Source: Defluviicoccus sp. (GTDB lineage: Bacteria > Pseudomonadota > Alphaproteobacteria > MPNO01). Taken from it: a stretch of DNA of 62,211 nucleotides. The DNA lies in contig JAJDVM010000230.1 in NCBI GenBank assembly GCA_022826125.1, positions 1 through 62,211 on the forward strand, read 5' to 3'. Position 1 is the first letter of the stretch. Every line of letters starts with the position of its first letter. The translations under genes were made by a program, and so were the position numbers. Of this stretch, positions 8,287 to 16,542 are shown one piece after another. The notes below the pieces were generated by a model. The model saw nothing but the letters and a program-made list of their open reading frames with translations. It did no database searches and was not told the origin of the DNA.

Positions 8287-9404
8287 GGGTGGCCGTCTCC
8301 GGGCCGGGCATAATCCCAGTGCTCGATATAGCGGCCCCAGGCGTCCTCTACCGTGACGAGGTCCTCTTCCGGGTAATCGTAGCGGTTGCGCCGATAGTCC
8401 CGGACGCCGTCGAGATAGGCGCGAAAGGCGGGCTCGGCCTCGGCGAAACCGCCGAGCCCGAGGGTTTCGTAGAGCGCGGCGATCTCCTCCATCGGCCGCG
8501 CCGATAGAAGCTCGTAGCGAAGCTCGTAGAAACTTCCGTCCGGGATATCCGGCCGGTCGGCGAGGAAGCGGTCCATGATCCGGCGATAGCCGTCGAGCAC
8601 GATACCGTCGATGGAGAGCCCGTCATGGTTCTGGAGCGCGAAGGCCGGGAACAGCTTGTCGTAGAAGTTCCGCATCGAGAAAAACACCTCGTACGGGTTG
8701 CGGACGCAATGGACGAACTTCGCGTCCGGCCAGATCTCCCGGATGGCACGGATGCGGGCGGTATGGACCGGGTTCTTGACCAGCAGCGGACGGCGGCCAC
8801 CGGCGAGCCAGACCTTGCGGGAGAACCGGGCGAAGGTTTCCGTCCAGCGCCGGATCTCGTCCTCGCTGCACGAAGCGAAGAACACGCCGCGGTCGAAATT
8901 GGCGGCGAAGGCCTTCGGGAAATAGATGCCGTGATAGAACGAGACCGGGCTCATGTTGGCGAGCGGGATCTCGTCCTCCTGCGGCGAGTCGGGCTCGACC
9001 GGAATACCGTCGATGAACCGCTCCCTGGGCAGCATCCGCTCGAGCACGGGACCGAGAGCCGCCGCGAGACCGAGGAAGTCCCAGGGCATCCCGGCGGCGA
9101 GCGGCGAGACGTAGGAAAACCCCCGCCGCGAGAGGATGTTGAACAGATGGGTCGTGCCGCTTCGCCAGTGCCCGACGATGAAGACCGGCGGCGGCATCTC
9201 GCCCGCGCTCCGCAGCCTGGCCGAAACCCAGGCGCGCTCGGCGAGCGTCGCGGGCAGCCGGGCGGCGGCGACCAGAAGGGCGACGGCGACCTGCGGCAGT
9301 GCGCGCGGCGTCACGCCGCCGTTGGCGCACAACACCCGGACCAGCGTCGCCAGATCCGCGCCGCAGAGCGGGTGCACGAACGGGCGCGCGGTCCCGGAGC
9401 TCAT
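8283..9404 (-). CDS. PAPS-dependent sulfotransferase family protein
   Basis: Sulfotransferase of 373 aa. The 5'-phosphosulfate-binding loop is VGHWRSGTTHLFNILSRRG and the 3'-phosphate-binding segment is FVHCVRNPYEVFFSMRNFYDKLF, the two defining motifs. The N-terminal ~60 residues are hydrophobic and amphipathic (VALLVAAARLPATLAERAW), suggesting membrane association and a lipid acceptor. The gene lies in the middle of an operon GST - sulfotransferase - HpnA-like, joined by ATGA overlaps at both ends. The family transfers sulfate from PAPS to hydroxyls or amines; a sulfated hopanoid or other lipid is a context-based guess. Confidence 0.85.
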   Translation of the reverse strand: MSSGTARPFVHPLCGADLATLVRVLCANGGVTPRALPQVAVALLVAAARLPATLAERAWVSARLRSAGEMPPPVFIVGHWRSGTTHLFNILSRRGFSYVSPLAAGMPWDFLGLAAALGPVLERMLPRERFIDGIPVEPDSPQEDEIPLANMSPVSFYHGIYFPKAFAANFDRGVFFASCSEDEIRRWTETFARFSRKVWLAGGRRPLLVKNPVHTARIRAIREIWPDAKFVHCVRNPYEVFFSMRNFYDKLFPAFALQNHDGLSIDGIVLDGYRRIMDRFLADRPDIPDGSFYELRYELLSARPMEEIAALYETLGLGGFAEAEPAFRAYLDGVRDYRRNRYDYPEEDLVTVEDAWGRYIEHWDYARPGDGHP

Positions 9405-10042
9405 CCCGGCGGGCCGGCCGGATCGACGACTCCCTCGGGCGCGGGATTCATCGGGACATGGGCCGGCTGTCGCGCGACGCGGCCGAGCCAGGCGCCAACC
9501 GCGGGATAGAGGCCGAGATCGAACCCGCCCTCCTCCGCGACATGGGTGTAGGCGTAGAGCGCGATGTCGGCGACGGTCATCGCCTCGCCGCCGAACCAGT
9601 CCGCCTCGCCCAGGTGACGCTCCATCACCGCGAGCGCGGCATTACCTCCCTCCTGCTTCACCGGAAGCTGCGCCCGCTGCGCCTCGGTCATCTCGACATG
9701 CTGGATCCAGTGGCGCGCCACCGCGATGTTTGGCTCGTGGCTGTATTGCTCGAAGAACATCCATTGCAGGGTCAACGCCCGGTCGAGGCGGCCGGACGGA
9801 AGGAACCGCGAGCCTTCCGCGAGGTAGTGAAGGATCGCGTTCGACTCGGCGATGCAGGTGCCGTCCTCCAGCGCCAGAACGGGGATGCGCCCGTTGGGGT
9901 TGAGGGCGAGAAATTCCGGCGTACGCGTCTCGTTGCGCAGAATATCGAGCTCGATGCGCTGATAGCCCTGTCCCAGGTGAGCGAGCAGAAGACGCGGCTT
10001 GTAACCGTTTCCAGACAAATGGTTGTCGTAGAGTCTGAGCAT
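9401..10042 (-). CDS. Glutathione S-transferase family protein
   Basis: Glutathione transferase of 213 aa. The N-terminal domain reads MLRLYDNHLSGNGYKPRLLL and continues NPNGRIPVLALEDGTCIAESNAILHYLAE, which includes the cis-Pro and the ESNAI glutathione-contact motif. The C-terminal domain contains GEAMTVADIALYAYTHVAEE. It is the first gene of the three-gene operon with the sulfotransferase and HpnA-like epimerase (ATGA overlap at 9401-9404), an unusual partner for a GST. The role in that operon is unknown. Confidence 0.9.
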   Translation of the reverse strand: MLRLYDNHLSGNGYKPRLLLAHLGQGYQRIELDILRNETRTPEFLALNPNGRIPVLALEDGTCIAESNAILHYLAEGSRFLPSGRLDRALTLQWMFFEQYSHEPNIAVARHWIQHVEMTEAQRAQLPVKQEGGNAALAVMERHLGEADWFGGEAMTVADIALYAYTHVAEEGGFDLGLYPAVGAWLGRVARQPAHVPMNPAPEGVVDPAGPPG

Positions 10043-10138
10043 GGGCGGTTCCCTGCGGCCGGCGGCTTCCCGCGCCGCGGGTTCGGACTATAGTGCGCCG
10101 CTCGCGCCGCAGAAACACGGGGGACGCGGAGGGTCGGA

Positions 10139-11146
10139 GTGCTTCGCCTGTCGGTTCTGGACCAGTCGATCGCCGCCGCCGGTAGGCCGCACGGTCAGGC
10201 AATACGCGATACCGTCGCGCTCGCCTCGCATTGCGAGGCGCTGGGCTATCACCGTTTCTGGGTGTCCGAACACCACAACCATCCGAGCATCCTCGGCACC
10301 GCGCCGGAAATCCTGATCGCGGCGCTGGCGATGAAGACCGAGCGCATCCGCATCGGCAGCGCCGGGATCATGCTGCCGCATTACTCGGCGCTCAAGGTCT
10401 CCGAGCAGTTCCGCGTTCTCGACGCGCTGGCGCCGGGGCGCATCGATCTCGGGCTGGGACGGGCGCCGGGCTCGGACGGGCTCACGGCGTACGCGCTGCA
10501 TCCGATGGCCAACGAGCGGCCGCAGCAGTTCCCGGCCGACGTGCGCGACATCCTCGCCTGGATATCCGGCGAGCCGCTGGCGGAGGGGCACACCTTCGCG
10601 CAGATCCGCGCCTATCCCGCGGGCGATACGGTGCCGGAGGTGTGGATGCTCGGAAGCTCCAATTACGGCGCCCAGGTTGCGGCTCATTTCGGCCTGCCCT
10701 ACTGCTTCGCCTGGTTCTTCACCGACGGACAGGGGGCGGCGGAAGCGCTCCGCATGTACCGCGACGGCTACCGGCCGAGCGAACGCCATCCGGAGGCGAT
10801 CGGCGGGCTCTGCGTCTGGGCGCTCGCGGCGGACAGCGAGGAAGAGGCGCAGCACCACTACACGCCCCGGGCGCGGTGGCAGCTGCTCCGCCGCCAGGGT
10901 CTCTACACGGCGATTGAGACGCCCGAGGACGCCGCCGCCCACCCCTACACGAAGGCCGAGGAAGCCGTTCTGGACCGCTTCCGCGAGCAGGCCTTCGTCG
11001 GCACTCCGGACCGGGTGGCCGAACGCATCGAGACGCTGGCAAGCGAGCTCGACGTGCAGGAAATCGCCGTCGTCACCTGGACCCACGACGAGAAGGTGAG
11101 GCGGAAGAGCTACGCGCTCCTCGCGGACGCCTTCGGGTTGAGGTGA
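10139..11146 (+). CDS. LLM class flavin-dependent oxidoreductase
   Basis: Luciferase-like (bacterial luciferase/F420 fold) TIM-barrel oxidoreductase of 335 aa. The family motifs are LGYHRFWVSEHHNHPSILGTAPEILIAALA and IRIGSAGIMLPHYSALKVSEQFRVLDALAPGRIDLGLGRAPG near residues 30-120, the 'MsnO8/YhbW-like' subgroup. The GTG start follows GGAGGGTCGGA. It is monocistronic, converging on the ThDP enzyme gene. A TATAGT box (10088-10093) upstream could be a -10 element. FMNH2-dependent oxygenation is expected; the substrate is unknown. Confidence 0.88.
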   Translation: MLRLSVLDQSIAAAGRPHGQAIRDTVALASHCEALGYHRFWVSEHHNHPSILGTAPEILIAALAMKTERIRIGSAGIMLPHYSALKVSEQFRVLDALAPGRIDLGLGRAPGSDGLTAYALHPMANERPQQFPADVRDILAWISGEPLAEGHTFAQIRAYPAGDTVPEVWMLGSSNYGAQVAAHFGLPYCFAWFFTDGQGAAEALRMYRDGYRPSERHPEAIGGLCVWALAADSEEEAQHHYTPRARWQLLRRQGLYTAIETPEDAAAHPYTKAEEAVLDRFREQAFVGTPDRVAERIETLASELDVQEIAVVTWTHDEKVRRKSYALLADAFGLR

Positions 11147-11155
11147 GGAGGCGGC

Positions 11156-12841
11156 TCACGCCACCCATTCGCTGACCGGGGCCCGGGCTTCCTCCAGCGG
11201 CTGGCACAGCACGTCGACCAGGCCGGGCCCGTCATGCGCGAGCGCGGCTTCGAGCGCGGGCGCGAGATCGCCGGGCTCGCTCACCGACCATGACCGCACG
11301 CCGTAGGCTTCCGCGATCCGCGCATGGTCGCTGCGCGAGAAATCGACCGCGTGGTAGCGCCCGCCGTAGCCGGTCTTCTGGCCGGCCTTGATCCAGCCGA
11401 AGGAGGCGTTCGAGACGACGACGAAGGTTATCGGGAGGCCGAGGCGAACGACGGTCTCCAGCTCGCCGGCGGCGAAGGCGAAGCTGCCGTCGCCCATGAC
11501 GGCGACGCACTTTGCCCCGGGCCGCGCGAAATGGGCTCCCACCGCGGCGGGCATCGCATAGCCGAGCGCGCCATGCGCCCGGTTCGACACGAATCGCCGG
11601 CCCGGCTTCTCCAGCACCAGATAGGCCGAGAGATAGGGGCACGGCGTTCCCGGATCGGCGATAACCACGGCGGCGTCGGGGAGCGCTCTCTGCAATGCCG
11701 AAACGAGGCGTTCGGGTCGGATCGGTGTCTCGTCCGACCGCGCCAGCACGTCGAAGGCGGCGAATTTCCGTTCCCTCTGCTCGGCGACGAAGGCGGGGTC
11801 GATCCGTCCCGGCGCGGCCCCGTCGAGCACGTCGGCGAGGGCCTCGAGGGCGAGCCGGGCGTCGCCCACTACCGCCACCTCGGTCGGGTAGTTGGCGCCG
11901 GGCACGCGGGCGTCGATGTCGACATGGACGATCCGCGTCGTTTCCGGCGCAGGGAAACGCCAGCGCTCCGTGGTGACCGAACCGGCCCGGCAGCCGACGA
12001 AGATCGCCAGATCGGCTGCCTCGACCACCGCCCGGGTCTCCGGCGTGCCGCCGTTGCTGCCCACCACCCCGACGGCGAGGTCGTGGGTCTCGGCGATGCT
12101 GCCCTTGCCGCTGACAGTGGTCGCGACCGGCGCGCCGATCTTCTCGGCGACGGCCAGGAGCGCCGCTTCCCCGCCGGCGGTCATGACCCCGCCGCCGCAG
12201 ATGAAGAGCGGCGCCGAAGCGCACGCGATGGCGTCCGCCGCGTTGCGGACCGCTTCGGGGTCGGGGGCTGTCCGACGCGAGCCGGCAGGATCGGCCTGGA
12301 CATCCTCCTCGTCCATCGTTCCGCGCTGGACGTCGAAGGGAAGCCCGATATGCGCCGCGCCCGGCCGCCCGGTCGTCATCGCTGAGAACGCGGCGCGCAT
12401 CGTCCCCGGAATGTCGGCAGCGCGGTCGATCACCGCGTTCCACTTGGTCGCCGGTCGGAACAGCGCTTCCTGGTCGATCTCGGTCAGGGTGAACCGGCCG
12501 CGCGAGGAGACGGAGATGTCGGACGTGATGGCGAGCAGCGGTACCGAGGATTCGTTGGCCTCGACGACGCCGGGGAGGATGTAGGTAGCGCCGCCACCCG
12601 ACGGCCCCTCGCAGACCCCGACGCGGCCGCTCAGCCGGGCATAGGCGTCCGCCATGTAGGCGGCCGAGCGTTCGTCCCGGGTGAGTACGTGGGTAATACC
12701 GTGATCGAGCCTGGCGAGCGCGTCGTAGAGCGGCAGGCTGGTATCGCCGCAGAGCCCGAACACGATTTCGACGCCGTACCCCTGCAGGATGCGGACGACG
12801 GCCTCGGCGCCGGTGAGCGCATTGCCGCGCTCAGCGCTCAT
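11156..12841 (-). CDS. Thiamine diphosphate-dependent enzyme, acetolactate synthase large-subunit family
   Basis: ThDP enzyme of 561 aa with the three-domain layout of the AHAS/benzoylformate decarboxylase superfamily. The N-terminal Pyr domain has the catalytic Glu in LTRDERSAAYMADAYARLSG; the central domain has an ADLAIFVGCRAGSVTTERW stretch; the C-terminal PP domain has the Mg-ThDP motif GDGSFAFAAGELETVVRLGL...VSNASFGWIK. It is not a biosynthetic IlvB by context, since no ilvN lies near. The start at 12841 is inside the preceding hydrolase gene (11-bp overlap), implying tight translational coupling. Decarboxylation or C-C cleavage of a 2-oxo acid made by the neighbouring enzymes is an inference. 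Confidence 0.88.
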   Translation of the reverse strand: MSAERGNALTGAEAVVRILQGYGVEIVFGLCGDTSLPLYDALARLDHGITHVLTRDERSAAYMADAYARLSGRVGVCEGPSGGGATYILPGVVEANESSVPLLAITSDISVSSRGRFTLTEIDQEALFRPATKWNAVIDRAADIPGTMRAAFSAMTTGRPGAAHIGLPFDVQRGTMDEEDVQADPAGSRRTAPDPEAVRNAADAIACASAPLFICGGGVMTAGGEAALLAVAEKIGAPVATTVSGKGSIAETHDLAVGVVGSNGGTPETRAVVEAADLAIFVGCRAGSVTTERWRFPAPETTRIVHVDIDARVPGANYPTEVAVVGDARLALEALADVLDGAAPGRIDPAFVAEQRERKFAAFDVLARSDETPIRPERLVSALQRALPDAAVVIADPGTPCPYLSAYLVLEKPGRRFVSNRAHGALGYAMPAAVGAHFARPGAKCVAVMGDGSFAFAAGELETVVRLGLPITFVVVSNASFGWIKAGQKTGYGGRYHAVDFSRSDHARIAEAYGVRSWSVSEPGDLAPALEAALAHDGPGLVDVLCQPLEEARAPVSEWVA

Positions 12842-13535
12842 TGGCCATCCAGACCGCCTCGACCTCGGCAACGCTCGCGAGCTCGCCGAAATAGCGGTCG
12901 ATGTTGCGCAGCGTCGCCTCGTGGTCCTCCCGGGAATAAGTCGCCGTCCCGTCGGTGGTGAAGACGACGTAATAATCGTGCATGAACGCATCGCGCGCCG
13001 TGGTCTCGACGCAGACATTGGTAGCCACCCCGGTGAACACCGTCGTGCGGATGCCGTGGGCACGGAGGATGGTGTCGAGATCGGTGTTCCGGAAGGCGTT
13101 GAAGCGATGCTTGCTGACCACGGGATCGCGCGGTCCGGGGCGCACGTCGCCGTAAAAGTCGCCCTCCCACGAATCCGCCTTGCACACCTCGCGCCTCGTG
13201 TAGCTCCCTTCGCGCTTCCGGGACGCCTGCTCCAGCCAGGTATCGGAAAGATAGAAATTGTGGTCCGACGAGTAGACGTTGCGCACGAAGACGACCAGCA
13301 CGCCGGCCGCGCGCGCGGCGGAGATCAGCGGCGGCAGCCGGTCGGCCATCGCCTGCGCGTCGGAAAGGTCGAGACCCTCCCGGTCCATCATCCCGCCCGG
13401 CGCGCAGAAATCGTTCTGCACGTCGATCACGATCAGAGCCGTGTGGCCGGGCTCGATCTTCTTCGCGAGCCCGCGAAGGGGTGGCACGTGGGAAATGTTC
13501 GAAGCGACCGCAAAATCGTCGGTTTCGGACGACAT
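12831..13535 (-). CDS. Isochorismatase-family cysteine hydrolase
   Basis: Cysteine hydrolase of 234 aa with the family's catalytic triad: Asp38 in IVIDVQNDF, Lys142 in VVSKHRFNAF and Cys175 in GVATNVCVETTARDAF. Members cleave amides or carbamates, for example N-carbamoylsarcosine amidase, ureidoacrylate hydrolase RutB and maleamate hydrolase. The ATG at 13535 is preceded by GGGAG; the longer open frame to 13676 has no such site. It is the first gene of a two-gene operon with the ThDP enzyme and is divergent from the asparaginase-like gene, leaving only 61 bp for both promoters. The position beside LLM enzymes recalls Rut-type ring degradation, but the substrate is unknown. Confidence 0.9.
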   Translation of the reverse strand: MSSETDDFAVASNISHVPPLRGLAKKIEPGHTALIVIDVQNDFCAPGGMMDREGLDLSDAQAMADRLPPLISAARAAGVLVVFVRNVYSSDHNFYLSDTWLEQASRKREGSYTRREVCKADSWEGDFYGDVRPGPRDPVVSKHRFNAFRNTDLDTILRAHGIRTTVFTGVATNVCVETTARDAFMHDYYVVFTTDGTATYSREDHEATLRNIDRYFGELASVAEVEAVWMANER

Positions 13536-13596
13536 GGCGTTTCTCCCGTGGCCGGCGTCAGCCAATATGGGCGCAGAATGACAGGGAGGCGCCCCC

Positions 13597-15291
13597 ATGG
13601 CCAAGCCGCGAATAGCCCATCTTGCCGGCCCCAACGCGACGATCCAGAACACCCCGCCGCTGGTGACCTCGAACAAGGCGCGCCGCCTTCACGGCCTGCC
13701 TTTGCTGACCGACGATGACGGCGCGCCGGCCCGCTTCGATGCGCTCCGGACCCAGCGGCTCGCCGCTCCGGCGACGGTCTATGTCGAGCAGTTCTCGGCC
13801 CATCCGCTGGAGCACGACGCGGCCGGGCTCTACGCCCCGCCCGACGGCTATATTGACGCCGCGGGCGACTTTAGCGAGCAGCGCCGGAACCCGGACGACA
13901 AGCCGGTTTATCGGATCGAACTCAGGCCGGAGGACGGGCTTTACCCCCTCCCCTACATGGCCCGCCAGGCCGACGGCAGCGCCTGGGAGGACGATGCCGC
14001 CCATCCCGGAGCGCCTGCGGAGCGAAGCCGGCAGGCCTATTTCCCCGACGGCTCCCGACTGTTCGAGGAGGTCGACCGGCTGGGCGTCTCGATGGCCGGC
14101 CACGCCAGCATGATCTCCTCGCTCGCCGATGTCGATTTCCACCGGATCGTTCCGTCCGGCGGCTACACCAAGGGGCTGCCCGCGAACCAACGCACCGATA
14201 TGGGCGAGGGCGACATACCGCCGGAGGTTCTGGGGCGCGACTTCTTCCCCTACCGGCCGACCCATCTCGCCTCGGCCCCGCCGCGCCCGGCGCTCGCGGA
14301 GATCGCCAACCGGGTGCAGGAAATCCTGTCCGGCGGAGACTATATCGGCGCGATCTGGAGCCAGGGCAGCCCCAGGATCGAGGAGACGATCTACTGGCTG
14401 CAGCTGCTGGTCGACACGGCGCTCCCGGTCTGCGGCAACGCGGCCCAGCGGACGATGGGCGAAATCTCCAACGACGGGCCCAAGAACCTGCACGATTCGG
14501 TCCAGTACCTGACCTCGCGGGTGTGGGCGGACGCGGACGGGCGCAACCGGGCCGGCATGGTGCTGATCCAGGAGCAGCAGATCTTCTCCGCCCGCGACGT
14601 GCAGAAGGGCGACGCCAGGCCGGGCGGTTACGTCACCACCGGCGGGCATGGCGGCATCCTGGGCGGCATCCCGCACGACGCGCCGCCCCTGCTGACCTAT
14701 CTGCCCGGCGTGCGCCACAGCTACGATTCGGCGGTGAACATGACGCGCCTGCCGAACGAAGTGAATGGCTCGATCATGCGGAACGGACGCCGGGAGACGG
14801 TCGTCGTCGGCGTCAAGGACGAGTCGGGCTCGTTGCGGGGCGACGCGGTTCCCAGGGTCTCCATCGTCAAGGACGGGAACTACCACGCGGACCGGGCGAA
14901 CGCCGATCCCGGGGACGAGGCCGACCTCAACGCGGCGATGGCCGACCACTTGGCGAACGCACCGCTCGCGGGCTTCGTCGTCGAAGGCCAGTCCCCCTAC
15001 GGCTCGATGACCGCGCCGGCCCGCCACCGCCTGATGCAGCGCGCCGCGTTCAGCGGCATGCCGGTCGCCCGGGTGGGGCGCGGCAACAACGATGGGTTCA
15101 CCGCGGGCACCGACATCTTCGTCGGCGGCGGCAACCTCACCGCCACCAAGGCGCGGCTGCTGCTGATGGCTTGCATGCTGAAATTCGGTGCGATGCCGGC
15201 GGCGGCGGACCCGGACTCCCCGACGGCAGGCGAGCGCGACGCCTTGGCGGCGAAGGTCGCGGAATATCAGGAGGTGTTCGGCACCCACTGA
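13597..15291 (+). CDS. Asparaginase-fold protein, double the usual length
   Basis: Protein of 564 aa; the asparaginase/glutaminase family is normally about 330 aa. The recognisable asparaginase pattern is in the second half: YIGAIWSQGSPRIEETIYWLQLLVD then ALPVCGNAAQRTMGEISNDGPKNLHDSV and MVLIQEQQIFSARDVQK, which align in order with GxxVTHGTDTxEETAYFL, PVVxTGAMRP...SxDGPxNL and VxxxxxIxxARxVxK of asparaginases. The Thr-Asp pair of the active site (GTDT) is replaced by GSPR here, so classical amidase chemistry is doubtful. The N-terminal ~230 residues contain AHLAGPNATIQN, a possible degenerate TGGTI strand. It is divergent from the isochorismatase gene. Family placement is moderate. Confidence 0.7.
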   Translation: MAKPRIAHLAGPNATIQNTPPLVTSNKARRLHGLPLLTDDDGAPARFDALRTQRLAAPATVYVEQFSAHPLEHDAAGLYAPPDGYIDAAGDFSEQRRNPDDKPVYRIELRPEDGLYPLPYMARQADGSAWEDDAAHPGAPAERSRQAYFPDGSRLFEEVDRLGVSMAGHASMISSLADVDFHRIVPSGGYTKGLPANQRTDMGEGDIPPEVLGRDFFPYRPTHLASAPPRPALAEIANRVQEILSGGDYIGAIWSQGSPRIEETIYWLQLLVDTALPVCGNAAQRTMGEISNDGPKNLHDSVQYLTSRVWADADGRNRAGMVLIQEQQIFSARDVQKGDARPGGYVTTGGHGGILGGIPHDAPPLLTYLPGVRHSYDSAVNMTRLPNEVNGSIMRNGRRETVVVGVKDESGSLRGDAVPRVSIVKDGNYHADRANADPGDEADLNAAMADHLANAPLAGFVVEGQSPYGSMTAPARHRLMQRAAFSGMPVARVGRGNNDGFTAGTDIFVGGGNLTATKARLLLMACMLKFGAMPAAADPDSPTAGERDALAAKVAEYQEVFGTH

Positions 15292-15300
15292 GGCGAAACG

Positions 15301-15336
15301 CGCCCTTCGATACGGCCTCCGCGCCGGGGCTACTCC
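15301..15336. repeat. Partial copy of the CGATACG palindromic repeat
   Basis: CCCTTCGATACGGCC followed by GGGGCTACTCC matches one unit of the dispersed repeat seen at 3.1, 40.5 and 47.1 kb. It lies between convergent genes, and the stop codon of the LLM gene (15330-15332) falls inside it. Confidence 0.5.
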
Positions 15337-16529
15337 GCCGCCATCGCTCCCCGTCCGGCGAGCGGGCCGAAACCGGCGCTCTTCGTGCCGAGATCCGCGA
15401 TCTGCGGCTGCACTTCCTTGGCCAGCAGGGTCATGCTTTTGGCCGTGGTCTTGTAGTCCATGTCGCCGGAATGGAGCATCGCGATCAGGTGGCCGAACCC
15501 GCCAACCTTGTCGTAAAGCGAGCGGATCTGCTCGACGACGGAATCCGGCGTGCCGTAGATCGCGACATGGTTCTCGCGGAAGTATGAGACGCCCTTCTTG
15601 CGGATCGCGTCGGTGCGCCCGCCCGAATAGCGGCCGCTCAGGAAGTCGGCGTAGAGCTTGCGGCTGTTGTAGCCGGGCGGCGCGCGGAATTGCGGCTCGG
15701 ACTTGTTGTGGGTGACGTACCAGAACACCCCCTCGATGACCTTCTCGGCCTCGGCTTCCGTCTCGCCGACCGCCACCAGCGGCATGAAGGCGAACTGGTC
15801 GTCGGCGGGCTCGGGCAGCCCCTCGTCGCGGCAATATCGGCGCACGCCCTTGAACATTTTCGCCAGCCCGTCGACCGGGGTCAGGAACATCGCGAAATTG
15901 TGGCCGCGCTCGACGGTCTTGCAGGCGTGGCCGAGGTCGCTGCCGCCCGTCGTCCAGACCGGCGGGTGCGGCTGCTGGTAGGGGCGCGGCCAGACATTCA
16001 CCTGGCGCTTGTGGATCCACTTGCCCTCGTAGTTGAACGGCCCGTCGTGGCTGGTCCAGGCGCGAATGCAGAGGTCGATGGTCTCCCACAGCCGTTCCTG
16101 GGTCTCGGTCGGGTTGGCGTTGGACGCGAACAGCTCGTAGGGCACGCCGCGCACGAATCCGCAATCGACCCTGCCGTATGAGATGTTATCGATCATCGCC
16201 ATCTCTTCGGCGCAGCGGATCGGATCGGCCAGGTTGGCCGCCGGGTTGCCGAGGATGCAGAGCCGCGCGTTCCGGGTCTGCCGCGCAAGGATGGCGAGCG
16301 AGATCGGCCCGGCCGCGTTCAGGCAGGTCGCGGTCTGGTGGTGCTCGTTGATCATGCAGTGAAGGCCGAGCTCGTCGGCCAGCAGGTACTGGTCGAGATA
16401 CATGTTGTAGAGATCGGCGCCGATCCCGGGGTCGTAATGCCTGCTCGGAAGGCTCAACCGCATCGAGGCGAAGGAATCGTCGGGCGGCAGATGCGGCCAG
16501 GGAAATTCGGTGAAGTGGTAAAGTTCCAT
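15330..16529 (-). CDS. LLM class flavin-dependent oxidoreductase
   Basis: Luciferase-like monooxygenase of 399 aa. Family features: LADELGLHCMINEHHQTATCLNAAGPISLAILARQT, RLCILGNPAANLADPIRCAEEMAMIDNISYGRVDCGFVRGVP and WTTGGSDLGHACKTVERGHNFAMFL. The C-terminal extension AKEVQPQIADLGTKSAG is longer than in minimal members. The ATG at 16529 follows GGGAACGG. It ends 13 bp before the alpha/beta hydrolase (16543), which is upstream in the same direction, so the two form an operon. It is one of four LLM enzymes in the window and resembles the one at 24564 in general layout. FMNH2/O2-dependent attack on an unknown substrate is expected. Confidence 0.88.
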   Translation of the reverse strand: MELYHFTEFPWPHLPPDDSFASMRLSLPSRHYDPGIGADLYNMYLDQYLLADELGLHCMINEHHQTATCLNAAGPISLAILARQTRNARLCILGNPAANLADPIRCAEEMAMIDNISYGRVDCGFVRGVPYELFASNANPTETQERLWETIDLCIRAWTSHDGPFNYEGKWIHKRQVNVWPRPYQQPHPPVWTTGGSDLGHACKTVERGHNFAMFLTPVDGLAKMFKGVRRYCRDEGLPEPADDQFAFMPLVAVGETEAEAEKVIEGVFWYVTHNKSEPQFRAPPGYNSRKLYADFLSGRYSGGRTDAIRKKGVSYFRENHVAIYGTPDSVVEQIRSLYDKVGGFGHLIAMLHSGDMDYKTTAKSMTLLAKEVQPQIADLGTKSAGFGPLAGRGAMAAE

Positions 16530-16542
16530 GCCGTTCCCGCCT

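Noticed and set aside
11156-12841. Biosynthetic acetolactate synthase (ilvB)
   Set aside because: No regulatory subunit or ilv gene nearby, and it is coupled to an isochorismatase-type hydrolase, so a catabolic ThDP enzyme is more likely.
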